A stretch of DNA of 64,000 nt from an uncultured Muribaculaceae bacterium. GTDB taxonomy: Bacteria > Bacteroidota > Bacteroidia > Bacteroidales > Muribaculaceae. A program made the position numbers and the translations under genes. The stretch's first letter is position 1, and each line of letters starts with the position of its first letter. Below the pieces are notes generated by a model. The model worked only from the letters and a program-made list of their open reading frames with translations, searched no databases and was not told the DNA's origin. Positions 8,843 through 17,646 of the stretch are shown here, piece after piece. The stretch lies in the NCBI GenBank assembly GCA_910586565.1, contig CAJUIT010000007.1, positions 62,001 to 126,000 on the forward strand, given 5' to 3'.

Positions 8843-9616
8843 ATGACCGGTTTATCAATCACATCGGAAGAAATTTTCAACCGCACGGGGCGTCTGCTCG
8901 GTGCCGGTGCACTCGAAGCCATTGCCAAATCGCGGGTGATAGTTTTCGGCGTGGGAGGGGTGGGGAGCTGGGCCGCCGAGGCGCTTGTGCGCACCGGCGT
9001 AGGCTCAATAACGATAGTGGATGCCGACCGTGTGAGCCCTACGAATATCAACCGCCAGCTTGAGGCCACGGTGGCCACGGTGGGAGAGGTGAAAACCGAG
9101 GCGATGCGCTCCCGATTGCTATCCATCAATCCCGATGTCGAGGTCACGGCTATCGAGGGTGTCTACACTGCAACTACTGCGGCGGAATTCAAACTTGAGG
9201 AGTATGATTATGTGATTGATGCCATTGACTCGCTGGCCGATAAGGCTCACCTTATTCTGGAGGCTACGCGCTGCCGCCACACGCGGCTGTTCTCGTCGAT
9301 GGGGGCGGCGTTGAAACTCGACCCGACCAAAATTTCAGTTGCGGAATTCTGGAAAGTGCAGGGTTGCCCGCTCGGGGCGGCGTTGCGGCGAAGGTTCAAG
9401 AAATCGCAGCAGTTTCCCGGGCGTAAGTTCAAGTGTGTATATTCCCCTGAGCTTCTTCCGAATCTCGGGGAGGCCTCTGCAGCAGACCCTTCGATGACGT
9501 TTAATAAGGCAGCCGTCAACGGGTCGCTGTGTCACATTACCGCGATTTTCGGCATGACACTTGCCGGATTGGTGATTGAAGATATTGTTAAACGAGCCAA
9601 CAGTGCCCAAGTATGA
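8843..9616 (+). CDS. tcdA: tRNA threonylcarbamoyladenosine dehydratase TcdA
   Basis: A 257-residue E1/MoeB/ThiF-fold enzyme. It has the adenylate-binding glycine motif GVGGVGSWAAEAL (about 36-48), VDADRVSPTNINRQ and the acidic DAIDSLADK segment. TcdA cyclises t6A37 to ct6A in tRNAs. The family's usual LDPTKI and KVQGCPLGAALRRR regions are present, which separates it from ThiF and MoeB. The stop overlaps the ogt start by 4 nt (ATGA). Confidence 0.92.
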   Translation: MTGLSITSEEIFNRTGRLLGAGALEAIAKSRVIVFGVGGVGSWAAEALVRTGVGSITIVDADRVSPTNINRQLEATVATVGEVKTEAMRSRLLSINPDVEVTAIEGVYTATTAAEFKLEEYDYVIDAIDSLADKAHLILEATRCRHTRLFSSMGAALKLDPTKISVAEFWKVQGCPLGAALRRRFKKSQQFPGRKFKCVYSPELLPNLGEASAADPSMTFNKAAVNGSLCHITAIFGMTLAGLVIEDIVKRANSAQV

Positions 9617-10125
9617 GAAAAATCGTAGTGTCGACCGTTACTCCGCTCGGAGAAATCTATCTTGCCGCTGACAATGGCGGACTTACCGACGTGTGGTTTG
9701 CCGACAGCCGTTATCTGCCTGATGTTGACGGGATGGAGAAACTTTGCGATGAGAATGCCGAACAGGCTGCTGCCGATTGTCTGCGCATGGCAGTTGAGTG
9801 GTTGGAAGGCTATTTCAACGGCGATTTCTCACGCGCAATGCCACGCCTGAACCTCAGTGGAACCGATTTCAGGAAACGGGTGTGGGAGGCGCTATGCCAA
9901 GTTGAGGCCGGATGCACGGTGAACTATGCCGGACTGGCCGAGCGGGCGGGCTTATCCCCCAAGTCGGCGCGGGCTGTAGGTTCGGCTGTGGGGCACAATC
10001 CGGTGTTGATATTTGTTCCGTGCCATCGTGTGGTTCGTGGCGACGGCACGCCGGGAGGCTTTGCCGCCGGGGTGTGGCGGAAGCTCGCGCTGCTTGCTCA
10101 CGAGCGGAAAGCCGCGGGTAAATGA
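9613..10125 (+). CDS. ogt: Methylated-DNA--protein-cysteine methyltransferase (Ogt-type)
   Basis: A 170-residue DNA repair protein. The alkyl-acceptor Cys is in FVPCHRVVRGDG (about C137), with the upstream winged-helix region RVWEALCQVEAGCTVNYAGLAERAG and the downstream GFAAGVWRKLALLAHE block. It removes O6-alkyl groups from guanine in one stoichiometric transfer. Co-translated with tcdA. It converges on the glycosyltransferase gene that ends 2 nt downstream. Confidence 0.93.
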   Translation: MRKIVVSTVTPLGEIYLAADNGGLTDVWFADSRYLPDVDGMEKLCDENAEQAAADCLRMAVEWLEGYFNGDFSRAMPRLNLSGTDFRKRVWEALCQVEAGCTVNYAGLAERAGLSPKSARAVGSAVGHNPVLIFVPCHRVVRGDGTPGGFAAGVWRKLALLAHERKAAGK

Positions 10126-10126
10126 T

Positions 10127-10915
10127 TCAGCGGCGGCGCGAAAGTTCGTCCTGCTTTGCCATTGTGGCGAGTTTGTATTGAGCTTCGAGCATAGCCCACA
10201 GTAAGCCGGGATGCCCGTCGCGGAAGCCCCCTTTCAGAATGTAGGAGCGGAAAAAACGGCTGAACGGTTTGAGCATAAACGCCCCCGTGCCATAACGGCG
10301 CGCCCCGCGGCGCTGCACCTCTTTTTCGGTGTAGCGCTCCATTTTTTCAAGGCGTGAGGCTACGGTGTTCTCCTCAAGGTGGTCGATGGCAAGGTCGCGG
10401 CGCGACGAGGGGATGGTGTCGATGCGCCCCGTCACCACCGGCTGCGAATGGATTGTGGGTGGCCAGTCGATTGAATCGCGGCGTGCGAAGCGTGTCACAT
10501 AGTCGGGGTAGAGGCTCCGTAGCTCTTTCCCCATGAATCGGTTGCGGCGGGGGATGCGCAGGGCTGCGGGAGCATCGGGTGCGGCTGCAACCTCATAGAG
10601 GTGCTTGCGGAGCGCTTCGGGAATCACCTCGTCGGCATCGACAATCAGCACCCAGGGGTTGGAGGCGGCCTGAATTGCGGCGTTGCGTGCCGGCTCGCAG
10701 ATGCCGCAGCGCTCGAAATCGACGATTCGGGCACCATAGCGTTCGGCAATGGCGCGTGTGGCGTCGTCGCTGTGCATGTCGACCACCACAATCTCGTCGA
10801 AGTGTTTGAGCGAGTGGAGTACACGATCGAGGTGGCGCGCTGCATTGAATGTGTTGAGCACAGCCGAGATGCGCGGGGGGGTGTTTTTGTCAGAGCCGGT
10901 GGAGGTGGTTGTCAT
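10127..10915 (-). CDS. Family 2 glycosyltransferase, WaaE/KdtX-like
   Basis: A 262-residue protein with ISAVLNTFN, VVDMHSDDAT, CGICEPARNAAIQAA and VDADE (DxD-type) motifs. This pattern, especially the EPARNxAI helix before the VDADE site, is characteristic of WaaE/KdtX-like LPS core glycosyltransferases (a beta-1,4-glucosyltransferase in enteric bacteria). The sugar used here is not known. It is the last gene of a three-gene minus-strand run and overlaps the GT4 gene by 4 nt (ATGA). Confidence 0.87.
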   Translation of the reverse strand: MTTTSTGSDKNTPPRISAVLNTFNAARHLDRVLHSLKHFDEIVVVDMHSDDATRAIAERYGARIVDFERCGICEPARNAAIQAASNPWVLIVDADEVIPEALRKHLYEVAAAPDAPAALRIPRRNRFMGKELRSLYPDYVTRFARRDSIDWPPTIHSQPVVTGRIDTIPSSRRDLAIDHLEENTVASRLEKMERYTEKEVQRRGARRYGTGAFMLKPFSRFFRSYILKGGFRDGHPGLLWAMLEAQYKLATMAKQDELSRRR

Positions 10916-12093
10916 GGGCGGTGGGGCGAAAGCAGTTGGTTAACGGAATTGTGGATGTCGAAATCGGCACCGCGGGCGGTGGCTACCTCTGCGAGGTGCC
11001 GGCGGGCGTCGGGGTCGGTGGCGATAACCGTGAGGGTATCGGCGAGGGCTTCGGCGTCGGAGGGTGGAACGAGAAGTCCGGCTTTGCCGTTTTGCAGAAT
11101 TTCGGCAGGTCCGCTTGGACAGTCGGTGGCGATTACGGGGCGCCCGAGAATCATCGCCTCAACAAGCACGAGGCCGAAACCTTCATATTTCGAAGAGAGC
11201 ACCAAACCGAGCGAGCGGCCGATTACGGGGGCGGCATCGGTGATGAAGCCGGTGAATGTGGTGTGCTGCGCAATGCCGAGGTCGGTGGCGAGCTGTTGGA
11301 GTGCCATTCGGTCGCGCCCTTCTCCCACAAGTACTAAATGAGGGGCAGTTGCGGTTGCCGGGAGGCGGTCGAGCATCAGCCGATAGGCTTTGAGCAGGGT
11401 GGTGTTATCTTTCTGGCTCTCCTCCATGCGGGCAACCGAAACAATGTAGGGGGTGGTGGGAATCATGTGGGGGAGCGGTGCTTCGGCGCGGCGGCGGAGT
11501 TCGTCGAAGTTATAGCCGTTGTAGATGCGCACAAATTTGTCGGTCAGCGAGGGGAACAGGCGTTTCCCCTCTTCCACCATTATGTCGGAAATCAGGGCAA
11601 TCCGGCTGTAGCGTGCCATCCCCTCCATCTGTCGGCGGGTGTGTCGGGGGCTGCGGCGCAGGTTTTCCTCGATGCTGAAATGGTAGAAGCCCGTGACGGG
11701 GCGCGGGCAGTTGCGCAGGGCTGTGTAGAAAGTTGCGTCGAAGTCAATCACCTCATCGCAGTTCTCGACAAGCCGGCGCAATCTGCGCGATGCCACGGCC
11801 GAGCGCATCGGGTTGAGGAGAAGCTCATCGTAGATTTTTATGTGGAGGGGGAGGCGGCGGCTTATTTTCTCGCGCCGCCAGCGGGTGAGCGCGGGGGCAT
11901 CGTTGAGGTAGACAACCTTCACCCCTGCGGGGATTTTTGGAAGGTGCACTTCGAGCCCCTCCATTTTTATCCCTATGGCGAGGGTGACCTCGAATTTCGC
12001 GAGGTCGATGTTGCGCAGGTATTCAACAAGGATGGTGTCGATACCTCCGTCGAGGAAGCGGCTTATGAGGAAAAGCAGGCGGCGTTTTTTCAT
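10912..12093 (-). CDS. Family 4 glycosyltransferase (GT-B fold)
   Basis: A 393-residue GT-B enzyme. The N-terminal domain begins RRLLFLISRFLDGGIDTILVEYLRN. The C-terminal GT1/GT4 domain shows VSVARMEESQKDNTTLLKAY, VGEGRDRM and SSKYEGFGLVLVEAMILGRPVIATDCPSGPAEIL, including the E-x7-E donor-site motif. The ATG at 12093 gives an ATGA overlap with the upstream gene; the longer reading to 12159 adds 22 atypical residues. It probably extends a surface polysaccharide or LPS core. Confidence 0.9.
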   Translation of the reverse strand: MKKRRLLFLISRFLDGGIDTILVEYLRNIDLAKFEVTLAIGIKMEGLEVHLPKIPAGVKVVYLNDAPALTRWRREKISRRLPLHIKIYDELLLNPMRSAVASRRLRRLVENCDEVIDFDATFYTALRNCPRPVTGFYHFSIEENLRRSPRHTRRQMEGMARYSRIALISDIMVEEGKRLFPSLTDKFVRIYNGYNFDELRRRAEAPLPHMIPTTPYIVSVARMEESQKDNTTLLKAYRLMLDRLPATATAPHLVLVGEGRDRMALQQLATDLGIAQHTTFTGFITDAAPVIGRSLGLVLSSKYEGFGLVLVEAMILGRPVIATDCPSGPAEILQNGKAGLLVPPSDAEALADTLTVIATDPDARRHLAEVATARGADFDIHNSVNQLLSPHRP

Positions 12094-13040
12094 GGTTGCA
12101 GATGTGTGAAGTTCAGGTGCTTGTCGAGCTCGTAGAGAGCAATGAGCCGACGGCGGCATTTTGTGGCTCCCGGGCGCAGGCGGTTGATGTTGGCGAGAAT
12201 TTCATCGCCACGGGTTTTCAGCACATCGGGGAATTTGCCGAGACGCTTCATGGTGCGCCCCGCCAGCATGCCGCGTGCCGTTTTGTCGAGTTGCAGAAAG
12301 TCGGCCACTTTAAGCATCACCGGGAGTCCCTCGATGAAATATAGCCCCGATTTTGAAGCACCGGGACTGACTTTTGCATTGTGCTGACGGAAATAGTTGA
12401 GTTTGCGGCGCACTTCAACCGCTCCACCTTTCATTGCCATGTTCACCCAGAAGAACCAGTCGCCGCAGTAGCGCATGGTTAGCTGCACATCCTCGATTGG
12501 GGGAGCCTGCAAGCGGCGGAACAGCACCATGCTTGCGTTGTACACGTCGGCTGTCCACAGCAGTTTGCGGGCGGCGAGCTCACGACCTGTGAGGAATTCG
12601 GTTGCGGGAGCACCTTTTTTCCAGCGGTCCCAATCCATGCCCGGAATGTCGTTGCCTGAGGCATCCACCATGTGTGAACCGCTGAATGCCATCACCGCCT
12701 CGGGGTAACGGTCGAGCTCTTTCACAAGGGTTTCGAGAAACGAGGGGTCGGCGTAATCGTCGCTTTCGGCAATCCACACATATTTTCCGCGGGCAACGGC
12801 CAGTCCCTTTTTCCATTGCGCGAAGGTGCTCCCCGAGTTGGTGTCGTTGAGAATGATGTGTGCCACTTTCTCGTTGGAGCGGTAGCTTTCGATGATGTCG
12901 CGGCTCGAATCGGTGGAGCAATCGTCGAGCAGAATCACCTCAATGTCGGTGAATGACTGGTTGAGCACACTGTCGATGCGCTGCCGCAGATAGGGGGCGT
13001 GGTTGTAGTTTGGGATGATTACGGATACGGTTGGAGCCAT
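12090..13040 (-). CDS. Family 2 glycosyltransferase
   Basis: A 316-residue GT-A enzyme. It has SVIIPNYNHAPYLRQRIDSVLNQS, LDDCSTDSSRDIIESY, AESDD in the DxD position and a C-terminal domain with WFFWVNMAMKGG. It starts a run with the GT4 and WaaE-like genes, joined by 4-nt overlaps, so the three likely act in sequence on one glycan. A -7 box lies 32 nt upstream of its ATG. Confidence 0.88.
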   Translation of the reverse strand: MAPTVSVIIPNYNHAPYLRQRIDSVLNQSFTDIEVILLDDCSTDSSRDIIESYRSNEKVAHIILNDTNSGSTFAQWKKGLAVARGKYVWIAESDDYADPSFLETLVKELDRYPEAVMAFSGSHMVDASGNDIPGMDWDRWKKGAPATEFLTGRELAARKLLWTADVYNASMVLFRRLQAPPIEDVQLTMRYCGDWFFWVNMAMKGGAVEVRRKLNYFRQHNAKVSPGASKSGLYFIEGLPVMLKVADFLQLDKTARGMLAGRTMKRLGKFPDVLKTRGDEILANINRLRPGATKCRRRLIALYELDKHLNFTHLQP

Positions 13041-13071
13041 AAGTGCTGAACAATGAATTGCATCGTCATAG

Positions 13072-13079
13072 CAAATTTA
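13072..13079 (-). promoter_or_regulatory. Probable -7 box (TAAATTTG) for the GT2-GT4-WaaE-like run
   Basis: TAAATTTG on the reverse strand, about 32 nt before the ATG at 13040. Fits the Bacteroidetes -7 consensus. Confidence 0.5.
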
Positions 13080-13108
13080 CGCAGAAGCCGCGGGATTGGC
13101 AAAATTTT

Positions 13109-13434
13109 TAGACGAAAGACAAAAAGACAAAAGACGAAAAGCGAGAATAGTTTTTAGTTTTCAGAGGCCATTCGGCGTAGCCGCACGTAGAGCCGCCATA
13201 TATGGCGGCTTGTAGCCTTGCCGCCACAATCGGCGGGCTTCGCACGCCGGGCTGCGCGTGATGCGCCGGGCTGTGCCGGCTGTGCGAGATGGGGATAGAA
13301 GGCAGCAATCAGTTGATAAAGGTCGGGACTTTAGGGTCGTTAGGGTCTTTAGAGTCGTTAAGGTCTTTAGAGTCGTTAAGGTCTTTAGGGTCGTTAAGGA
13401 CTTTAAAGACTTTAAGGACCTTAGTGACTCTTAG
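13109..13434. repeat. Composite repeat region: A-rich module, REP unit, short GC repeat and nonamer array
   Basis: This 380-bp gap holds four repeat types. A GACGAAAGACAAAAAGAC-type module lies at about 13109-13165. A 44-nt REP unit lies at 13169-13212. An ACAATCGGCGGGCTTCGCAC element lies at 13226-13248 and recurs at 35011 and 35100. Twelve 9-nt units related to GTCTTTAGG / GTCGTTAAG occupy 13327-13434. The nonamer array runs into the end of the downstream-reading gene and supplies its last Lys-Ser-His codons and TAA. No gene is credible here. Confidence 0.85.
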
Positions 13435-15283
13435 TTGCGGTTGCTGCGGGGATGGGGAGGCCGCAAGAGGTTTGGCGGGGTGGAGGGTTATAGGCCGGTG
13501 AGAGGATGTCGAGCGACGGGTTGTAGACCGGCGAGGTGATGAGCGCGATGTTGAGCAGGGTGTGGGAAATGTCGGAAAGGATGCCGGGGCGCTCTGTGGC
13601 GTTGATGATTGCTGCGGCGGTTTCGGGGTGACGGCTGCGGTAGGAGTTCGACATCCACACGAAAAACGGAATGCGGAACACGTGGTCGACATATTGCTCC
13701 GTGTTGCCTTCAGCGGGCTTTTTGCGCAATGCCGAATCGCGGTAGTCGTAGACTTCCTCGCCGTGGTCGGGGAAATAAATCACCACCGCCTCACGCTCGC
13801 GATAGTAGTTGATAATGCGGGCCACCACGCTGTCGTTGTAGAATGTGGCGTTGTCGTAGTCGGCGATGCGCTGTCGGCGCTCATCATCGAGCCAGGGACG
13901 TTGCGCATCGGGAACATCATTGGCCGTGAACCGCTCCCATTGCGGTTGACGGGGGTAATCGGCCCACAGATGTTGCCCCGAGAGATGAATGATGTCGAGC
14001 GACTTTCCCTCCGGCTGATTCTCGCGCACAATAAGTGCCGAATCGGCAAATTCAAGGTCGTAGAGGTAGTTTTCGGGCACGAACATGGATGTGTAGCAGC
14101 CGTGGCGAAGAACAGGATGGGCAATGACGGCGGCAAGGGAGAATGCCCAATGCGACGAAGCGTTGGTGAGTTGATTGTCGGCGAAGTTAACATTGAAGCC
14201 TGCACGGCGGAATGCCACGGGGAAACTCACCGATTCAAACCAGTTGCGGCTGTGGAGGCGAGGGTCCACAGCAAAAATGTCGCGCAGTGATTCGGATGTG
14301 CGCGGTGTGAATGTGGCCATGTCGGTGAAGCACACAAGGGTGTCACCTTGGGTGGAGTGAGCCAACCGTTCGAGTCGCGGATTTGTGGGGAGCGGATAGC
14401 CGTAGAGACTGCTATGGCTGCGGATGAAGGATTCACCGATAATGCACACCACCTGCAGCGAGTCGCCGGCTTGAGTTGTCGCCTTGCCGCTTTCGAGAAA
14501 CCGCTGCTGCACGCGTGCCCACCCGCGTGTTTCCTTCTCGGCAAGCGACAGCGAGCGCAGGGCAAAGAGCAGACGGGAAAGATTGTCGCACGATTCCTGT
14601 TGCTCATGCGAATGCACCACCCATGTGGCAAGGGCACCCACACTCTGAGCGCGATAGATGCCGCTGAAGCGCAAGGAGTATGTCACGCCTGCACCCAGCA
14701 TTGCTACGGTGAGCAGGGCTGTCAGCGCTTTAAATGGAAAATGTATTTTAAGGTTGAAAAGCAGATGCTTCACCCGGCGGTTGATTCGCTCCCTGAACTT
14801 GCACGCTACGAAAAACAGCGCTATGAGTCCCGCCGTGACTGCAAGGCCGGTGTGGAACGGAGCTGCGTTAAACAGCACGTCGATAATGTCGGTGACCTCC
14901 TTATGGTTTGTTTCGGCGGCGAGCGAGAGTAGAGCCGGAGAGATGTGGAGTTTCCATATCTCGAAAACAACCCCTTCGGTTAGAAACAGCAGTGCGCTGA
15001 AGGCGATGATGATGCCGCGCAGCAGCCGTTTCAAAGCTTTCGGGGGTGTGATGAGGGTTAGGATTCCCCACAGGTAGGCGAGCATGAACGCCACCCCGAA
15101 ACGGGTTATCCATGAAACGGGATAGGAGGAGTGGCAGGTTGGAACGCTGTGAAGAACCCAATGGCTTGAGGAACCCAACAGCAGCGTTACCAACGCTATT
15201 AAAGGCCATTCGCGGCACAACGGCACCACAATGGTGTTGACGATGAGTTTACCCCACTCCACCACCGTTTTAAACAGCTTCAT
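13421..15283 (-). CDS. Phosphoethanolamine-transferase-like membrane protein (sulfatase fold)
   Basis: A 620-residue protein with about five N-terminal membrane helices (residues 15-215) and a periplasmic alkaline-phosphatase/sulfatase-fold domain. Key signs are VVCIIGESFIRSHSSLYGYP around 278-296 (nucleophile region, GES instead of the GET of EptA/MCR), TPRTSESLRD and the metal site YFPDHGEEVYDY. EptA/CptA-family enzymes move phosphoethanolamine from phosphatidylethanolamine to lipid A, core sugars or glycans. The exact acceptor is unknown. The ATG at 15283 follows the PP-loop gene stop by 1 nt. A nonamer repeat array forms its extreme 3' end. Confidence 0.85.
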   Translation of the reverse strand: MKLFKTVVEWGKLIVNTIVVPLCREWPLIALVTLLLGSSSHWVLHSVPTCHSSYPVSWITRFGVAFMLAYLWGILTLITPPKALKRLLRGIIIAFSALLFLTEGVVFEIWKLHISPALLSLAAETNHKEVTDIIDVLFNAAPFHTGLAVTAGLIALFFVACKFRERINRRVKHLLFNLKIHFPFKALTALLTVAMLGAGVTYSLRFSGIYRAQSVGALATWVVHSHEQQESCDNLSRLLFALRSLSLAEKETRGWARVQQRFLESGKATTQAGDSLQVVCIIGESFIRSHSSLYGYPLPTNPRLERLAHSTQGDTLVCFTDMATFTPRTSESLRDIFAVDPRLHSRNWFESVSFPVAFRRAGFNVNFADNQLTNASSHWAFSLAAVIAHPVLRHGCYTSMFVPENYLYDLEFADSALIVRENQPEGKSLDIIHLSGQHLWADYPRQPQWERFTANDVPDAQRPWLDDERRQRIADYDNATFYNDSVVARIINYYREREAVVIYFPDHGEEVYDYRDSALRKKPAEGNTEQYVDHVFRIPFFVWMSNSYRSRHPETAAAIINATERPGILSDISHTLLNIALITSPVYNPSLDILSPAYNPPPRQTSCGLPIPAATATKSH

Positions 15284-15284
15284 G

Positions 15285-16478
15285 TTAGTTATTGCAGTGA
15301 GTGAAATCGGCATCGAGAATCCAGCGGGTGGAGTCGGCGACGATGGCCGCAGGGTTGGAGCGGAAACGGTTTTGAATGTCGCGCCACAAGGGGGAGTTGG
15401 TGCGGGTGCGGCGGGCATGCACAATAGCCTCGGAATTTTCGAGGTCGGAGGCGGTGTAGTCGAATCCGAACGGACGCGGATCCATCCCTTCTGCAAAAAA
15501 GGCGAACATGGTGCGCAGGCATTTCTCGCATTTGCAGCAGTTGTTGCCTCCGCCCGAAATCCAGCACACATGCAGGTTGGGGATGAGGTTGTTGCGGTTG
15601 GCGAAATTGGCGATGCGGGCGATTTTCTGCTGACGGCTCAGCTCGAAGCCGTCGTGAATCACGCGGCACGATGCCAGGCGCAGCCGGTTGTCGATTGTCG
15701 GGTCGCTTGCGCAAGTGATGCCGCGGCGCGTTTCGGCCGTGTGCGACGATGCGATGTAGAGCTTCTGCAGCGAGTGAGTGGCGGCTATCGGTGCTCCGTG
15801 GCCAATGATTCCCATGCCATGCTGGAAACCGTGCCACCATCCGTCGCCGCTGTCGGCAACGAGTTGGTCAAGGCGCCCTTCATCAAGAAACGTGCGGAAA
15901 TTGGTTTTCACATAAACGGCATCCACACCAAATTGCCGGGCGCTCTCCTCGGTGTGTTTCCTCACGTTTTCCCACCCTTCCACATCGTTGAGCTTTATGT
16001 CGGCACCCCAAAGCGAAATCAGCAGCGGATGTTCGCTGTGGTGGGTTATGAGAGTGGTGAACGCATCGGCACCTCCGCTGAAAAATGCGCCGGCCTCGCA
16101 TGGGTGGTCGGTTGCGGCAGGGGCTGCATCAACAATGCGCCCAACCTTTATTTTTCCGCCGAATTTCATTGAGGGAAACATCTCCTCGTATCCCCGTTTT
16201 ACCTCGGGAATGCACTCGAAAAAGGTACGGTCGAGTTCGGGAAGCTCAAGGGTGGCATCGGTTACCCACACAATTGGGAGCACGTTGCACACAAACGGAA
16301 TCACGGCGATGGCAGGGGGCACATCTTCTACAGGCGATGAATATTCGGCAGTGAAGCGGTGGTCGGGGTTGAACAATCGTTTGAGTTTTCCGGTGGGTTT
16401 GAACTCTACGGAGATGGAATTCGGGGTGATTTCCACCTTCTTCACGATTATGTGTTTGCGTTTGAACAGGTCGGTCAT
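15285..16478 (-). CDS. PP-loop-like (ATP-pyrophosphatase-type) protein with Cys cluster, in a glycan locus
   Basis: A 397-residue soluble protein whose exact family I do not recognise. An N-terminal beta-rich region (1-125) is followed by AFFSGGADAFTTL (about 131-143), which resembles the SGGxDS ATP-binding loop of HUP-fold ATP pyrophosphatases such as QueC and asparagine synthase. Near the C-terminus, CWISGGGNNCCKCEKCLRTM (C305, C314, C315, C317, C320) looks like a zinc or metal site, as in QueC-like proteins. The Ser of SGGxDS is replaced by Ala here. It is co-transcribed with the PEtN-transferase-like gene (1-nt gap), so it may make or modify a decorated sugar. Function is inferred only. 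Confidence 0.6.
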   Translation of the reverse strand: MTDLFKRKHIIVKKVEITPNSISVEFKPTGKLKRLFNPDHRFTAEYSSPVEDVPPAIAVIPFVCNVLPIVWVTDATLELPELDRTFFECIPEVKRGYEEMFPSMKFGGKIKVGRIVDAAPAATDHPCEAGAFFSGGADAFTTLITHHSEHPLLISLWGADIKLNDVEGWENVRKHTEESARQFGVDAVYVKTNFRTFLDEGRLDQLVADSGDGWWHGFQHGMGIIGHGAPIAATHSLQKLYIASSHTAETRRGITCASDPTIDNRLRLASCRVIHDGFELSRQQKIARIANFANRNNLIPNLHVCWISGGGNNCCKCEKCLRTMFAFFAEGMDPRPFGFDYTASDLENSEAIVHARRTRTNSPLWRDIQNRFRSNPAAIVADSTRWILDADFTHCNN

Positions 16479-16540
16479 AGGTGTGTTTCGGTTGGGTTCC
16501 CGATTGGCGTAGCCATTTGTTCGGGTCGCTTAAAGATTGA

Positions 16541-16548
16541 CAAAGTTA
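16541..16548 (-). promoter_or_regulatory. Probable -7 box (TAACTTTG) for the PP-loop/PEtN-transferase pair
   Basis: TAACTTTG on the reverse strand, 63 nt before the ATG at 16478. Confidence 0.55.
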
Positions 16549-16604
16549 CTGAATAGGGCTTGATTTTCCGGCAGATTCAAACAGAATCTTTTCGGCTTTA
16601 TATT

Positions 16605-16612
16605 TATCTTTG
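16605..16612 (+). promoter_or_regulatory. Probable -7 box (TATCTTTG) for the GT2 gene at 16642
   Basis: TATCTTTG lies 30 nt before the ATG at 16642 but only 12 nt before the ATG at 16624. This favours the downstream start. Confidence 0.55.
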
Positions 16613-16641
16613 CGGGTTACTTTATGCAAAAACACAGCGAT

Positions 16642-17646
16642 ATGACTGAAAAAGAGCCTTTGGTGTCGGTGATTGTGCCGGTCTATAACAGCGAGCGTTA
16701 CTTGAAAGAAACGTTCCGCAGCATTCTGGAGCAGAGCTACCGCAACATAGAGGTGATAGCCGTTGACGATGGCAGCACCGACGGGAGCGCCGTAGTTCTG
16801 AAAAACATGGCTGCTGCCGACCCCAGGCTGAAAGTAATATCCACTCCGAATCAAGGGCCGTCGTTGGCACGTCTTACCGGTGTGGAAGCTGCCGCAGGGG
16901 AGTATGTGCAGTTTTTCGACAGCGACGACTTGATGCTTCCCGGAGCCATTGCGCGTAGTGTTGAAAAGGCTGTTGCCACCAATGCCGACATGGTGGTGTG
17001 CACGTTTGTTACCCGTTTCCTTTCTGGAGAGGATGTTCAATCTCAGGAGATGCGCCTCCCGCTGATGTCGGGGCGCGAATATCTCGCCGATGTGCTTGCG
17101 GGTAAAGGTTATTGGAGCTTGTGGAACATGATTGTGAAGCGGAGCTTGTTCTCCACGCTTGAATACTTGGCGAAGGGATTACTGATGGGGGAGGACTCGG
17201 TGTGGAAAGCCCAGATTCTGATGGCTTGCAAACGCTTGGCACGGGTGGAGGAGCCGGGGATGATTTATGTGGAGCGGGATGACTCGCTAACGCACTTCAA
17301 GTTATTGCCCGACAAGAAATTCGCCGACCTTATCGCTTCGGAAAAATGGTTGCTTGATTATGTGAGCCGCAACGCCGAGGGTTCGGAATTTGATGTGCCG
17401 TTGGCGATATGGAAAAAGAACATCATGTTTCAGCACATCCACTATCATCGGCCCGACGTAGTTGAGGAGGAGATGCGTGAGTTGTGGCGTAACATCGCGC
17501 GCTATCCCGAAGTGGAACAGTCGATGAACAGGCACGAGAAGAAAGTGGCCGAATTTTTCAAACGGTCGACGAAAGTGGGATTGTGGCGGCTGAAATTCAA
17601 GCTATGGCGCAAACGCATGAAAGCGCGCCTCAGGCATCGTTGCTGA
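16642..17646 (+). CDS. Family 2 glycosyltransferase
   Basis: A 334-residue GT-A enzyme. It has PLVSVIVPVYNSERYLKETFRSILEQSYRN, VDDGSTDGS and FDSDD (DxD), then a C-terminal helical domain ending in a strongly basic tail (KFKLWRKRMKARLRHR) that could bind the inner membrane. I prefer the ATG at 16642 (MTEKEPLVSV), because the -7 box sits too close to the ATG at 16624 and the family normally begins just before VSVIVPVYN. It is monocistronic and converges with the next GT2 gene, their 3' ends overlapping by 17 nt. Confidence 0.88.
   Translation: MTEKEPLVSVIVPVYNSERYLKETFRSILEQSYRNIEVIAVDDGSTDGSAVVLKNMAAADPRLKVISTPNQGPSLARLTGVEAAAGEYVQFFDSDDLMLPGAIARSVEKAVATNADMVVCTFVTRFLSGEDVQSQEMRLPLMSGREYLADVLAGKGYWSLWNMIVKRSLFSTLEYLAKGLLMGEDSVWKAQILMACKRLARVEEPGMIYVERDDSLTHFKLLPDKKFADLIASEKWLLDYVSRNAEGSEFDVPLAIWKKNIMFQHIHYHRPDVVEEEMRELWRNIARYPEVEQSMNRHEKKVAEFFKRSTKVGLWRLKFKLWRKRMKARLRHRC

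Noticed and set aside
13289..13501. Leucine-rich-repeat-like peptide (SLESLRSLESL pattern)
   Set aside because: The pattern is only the translation of the nonamer DNA repeat; it has no proper start context.
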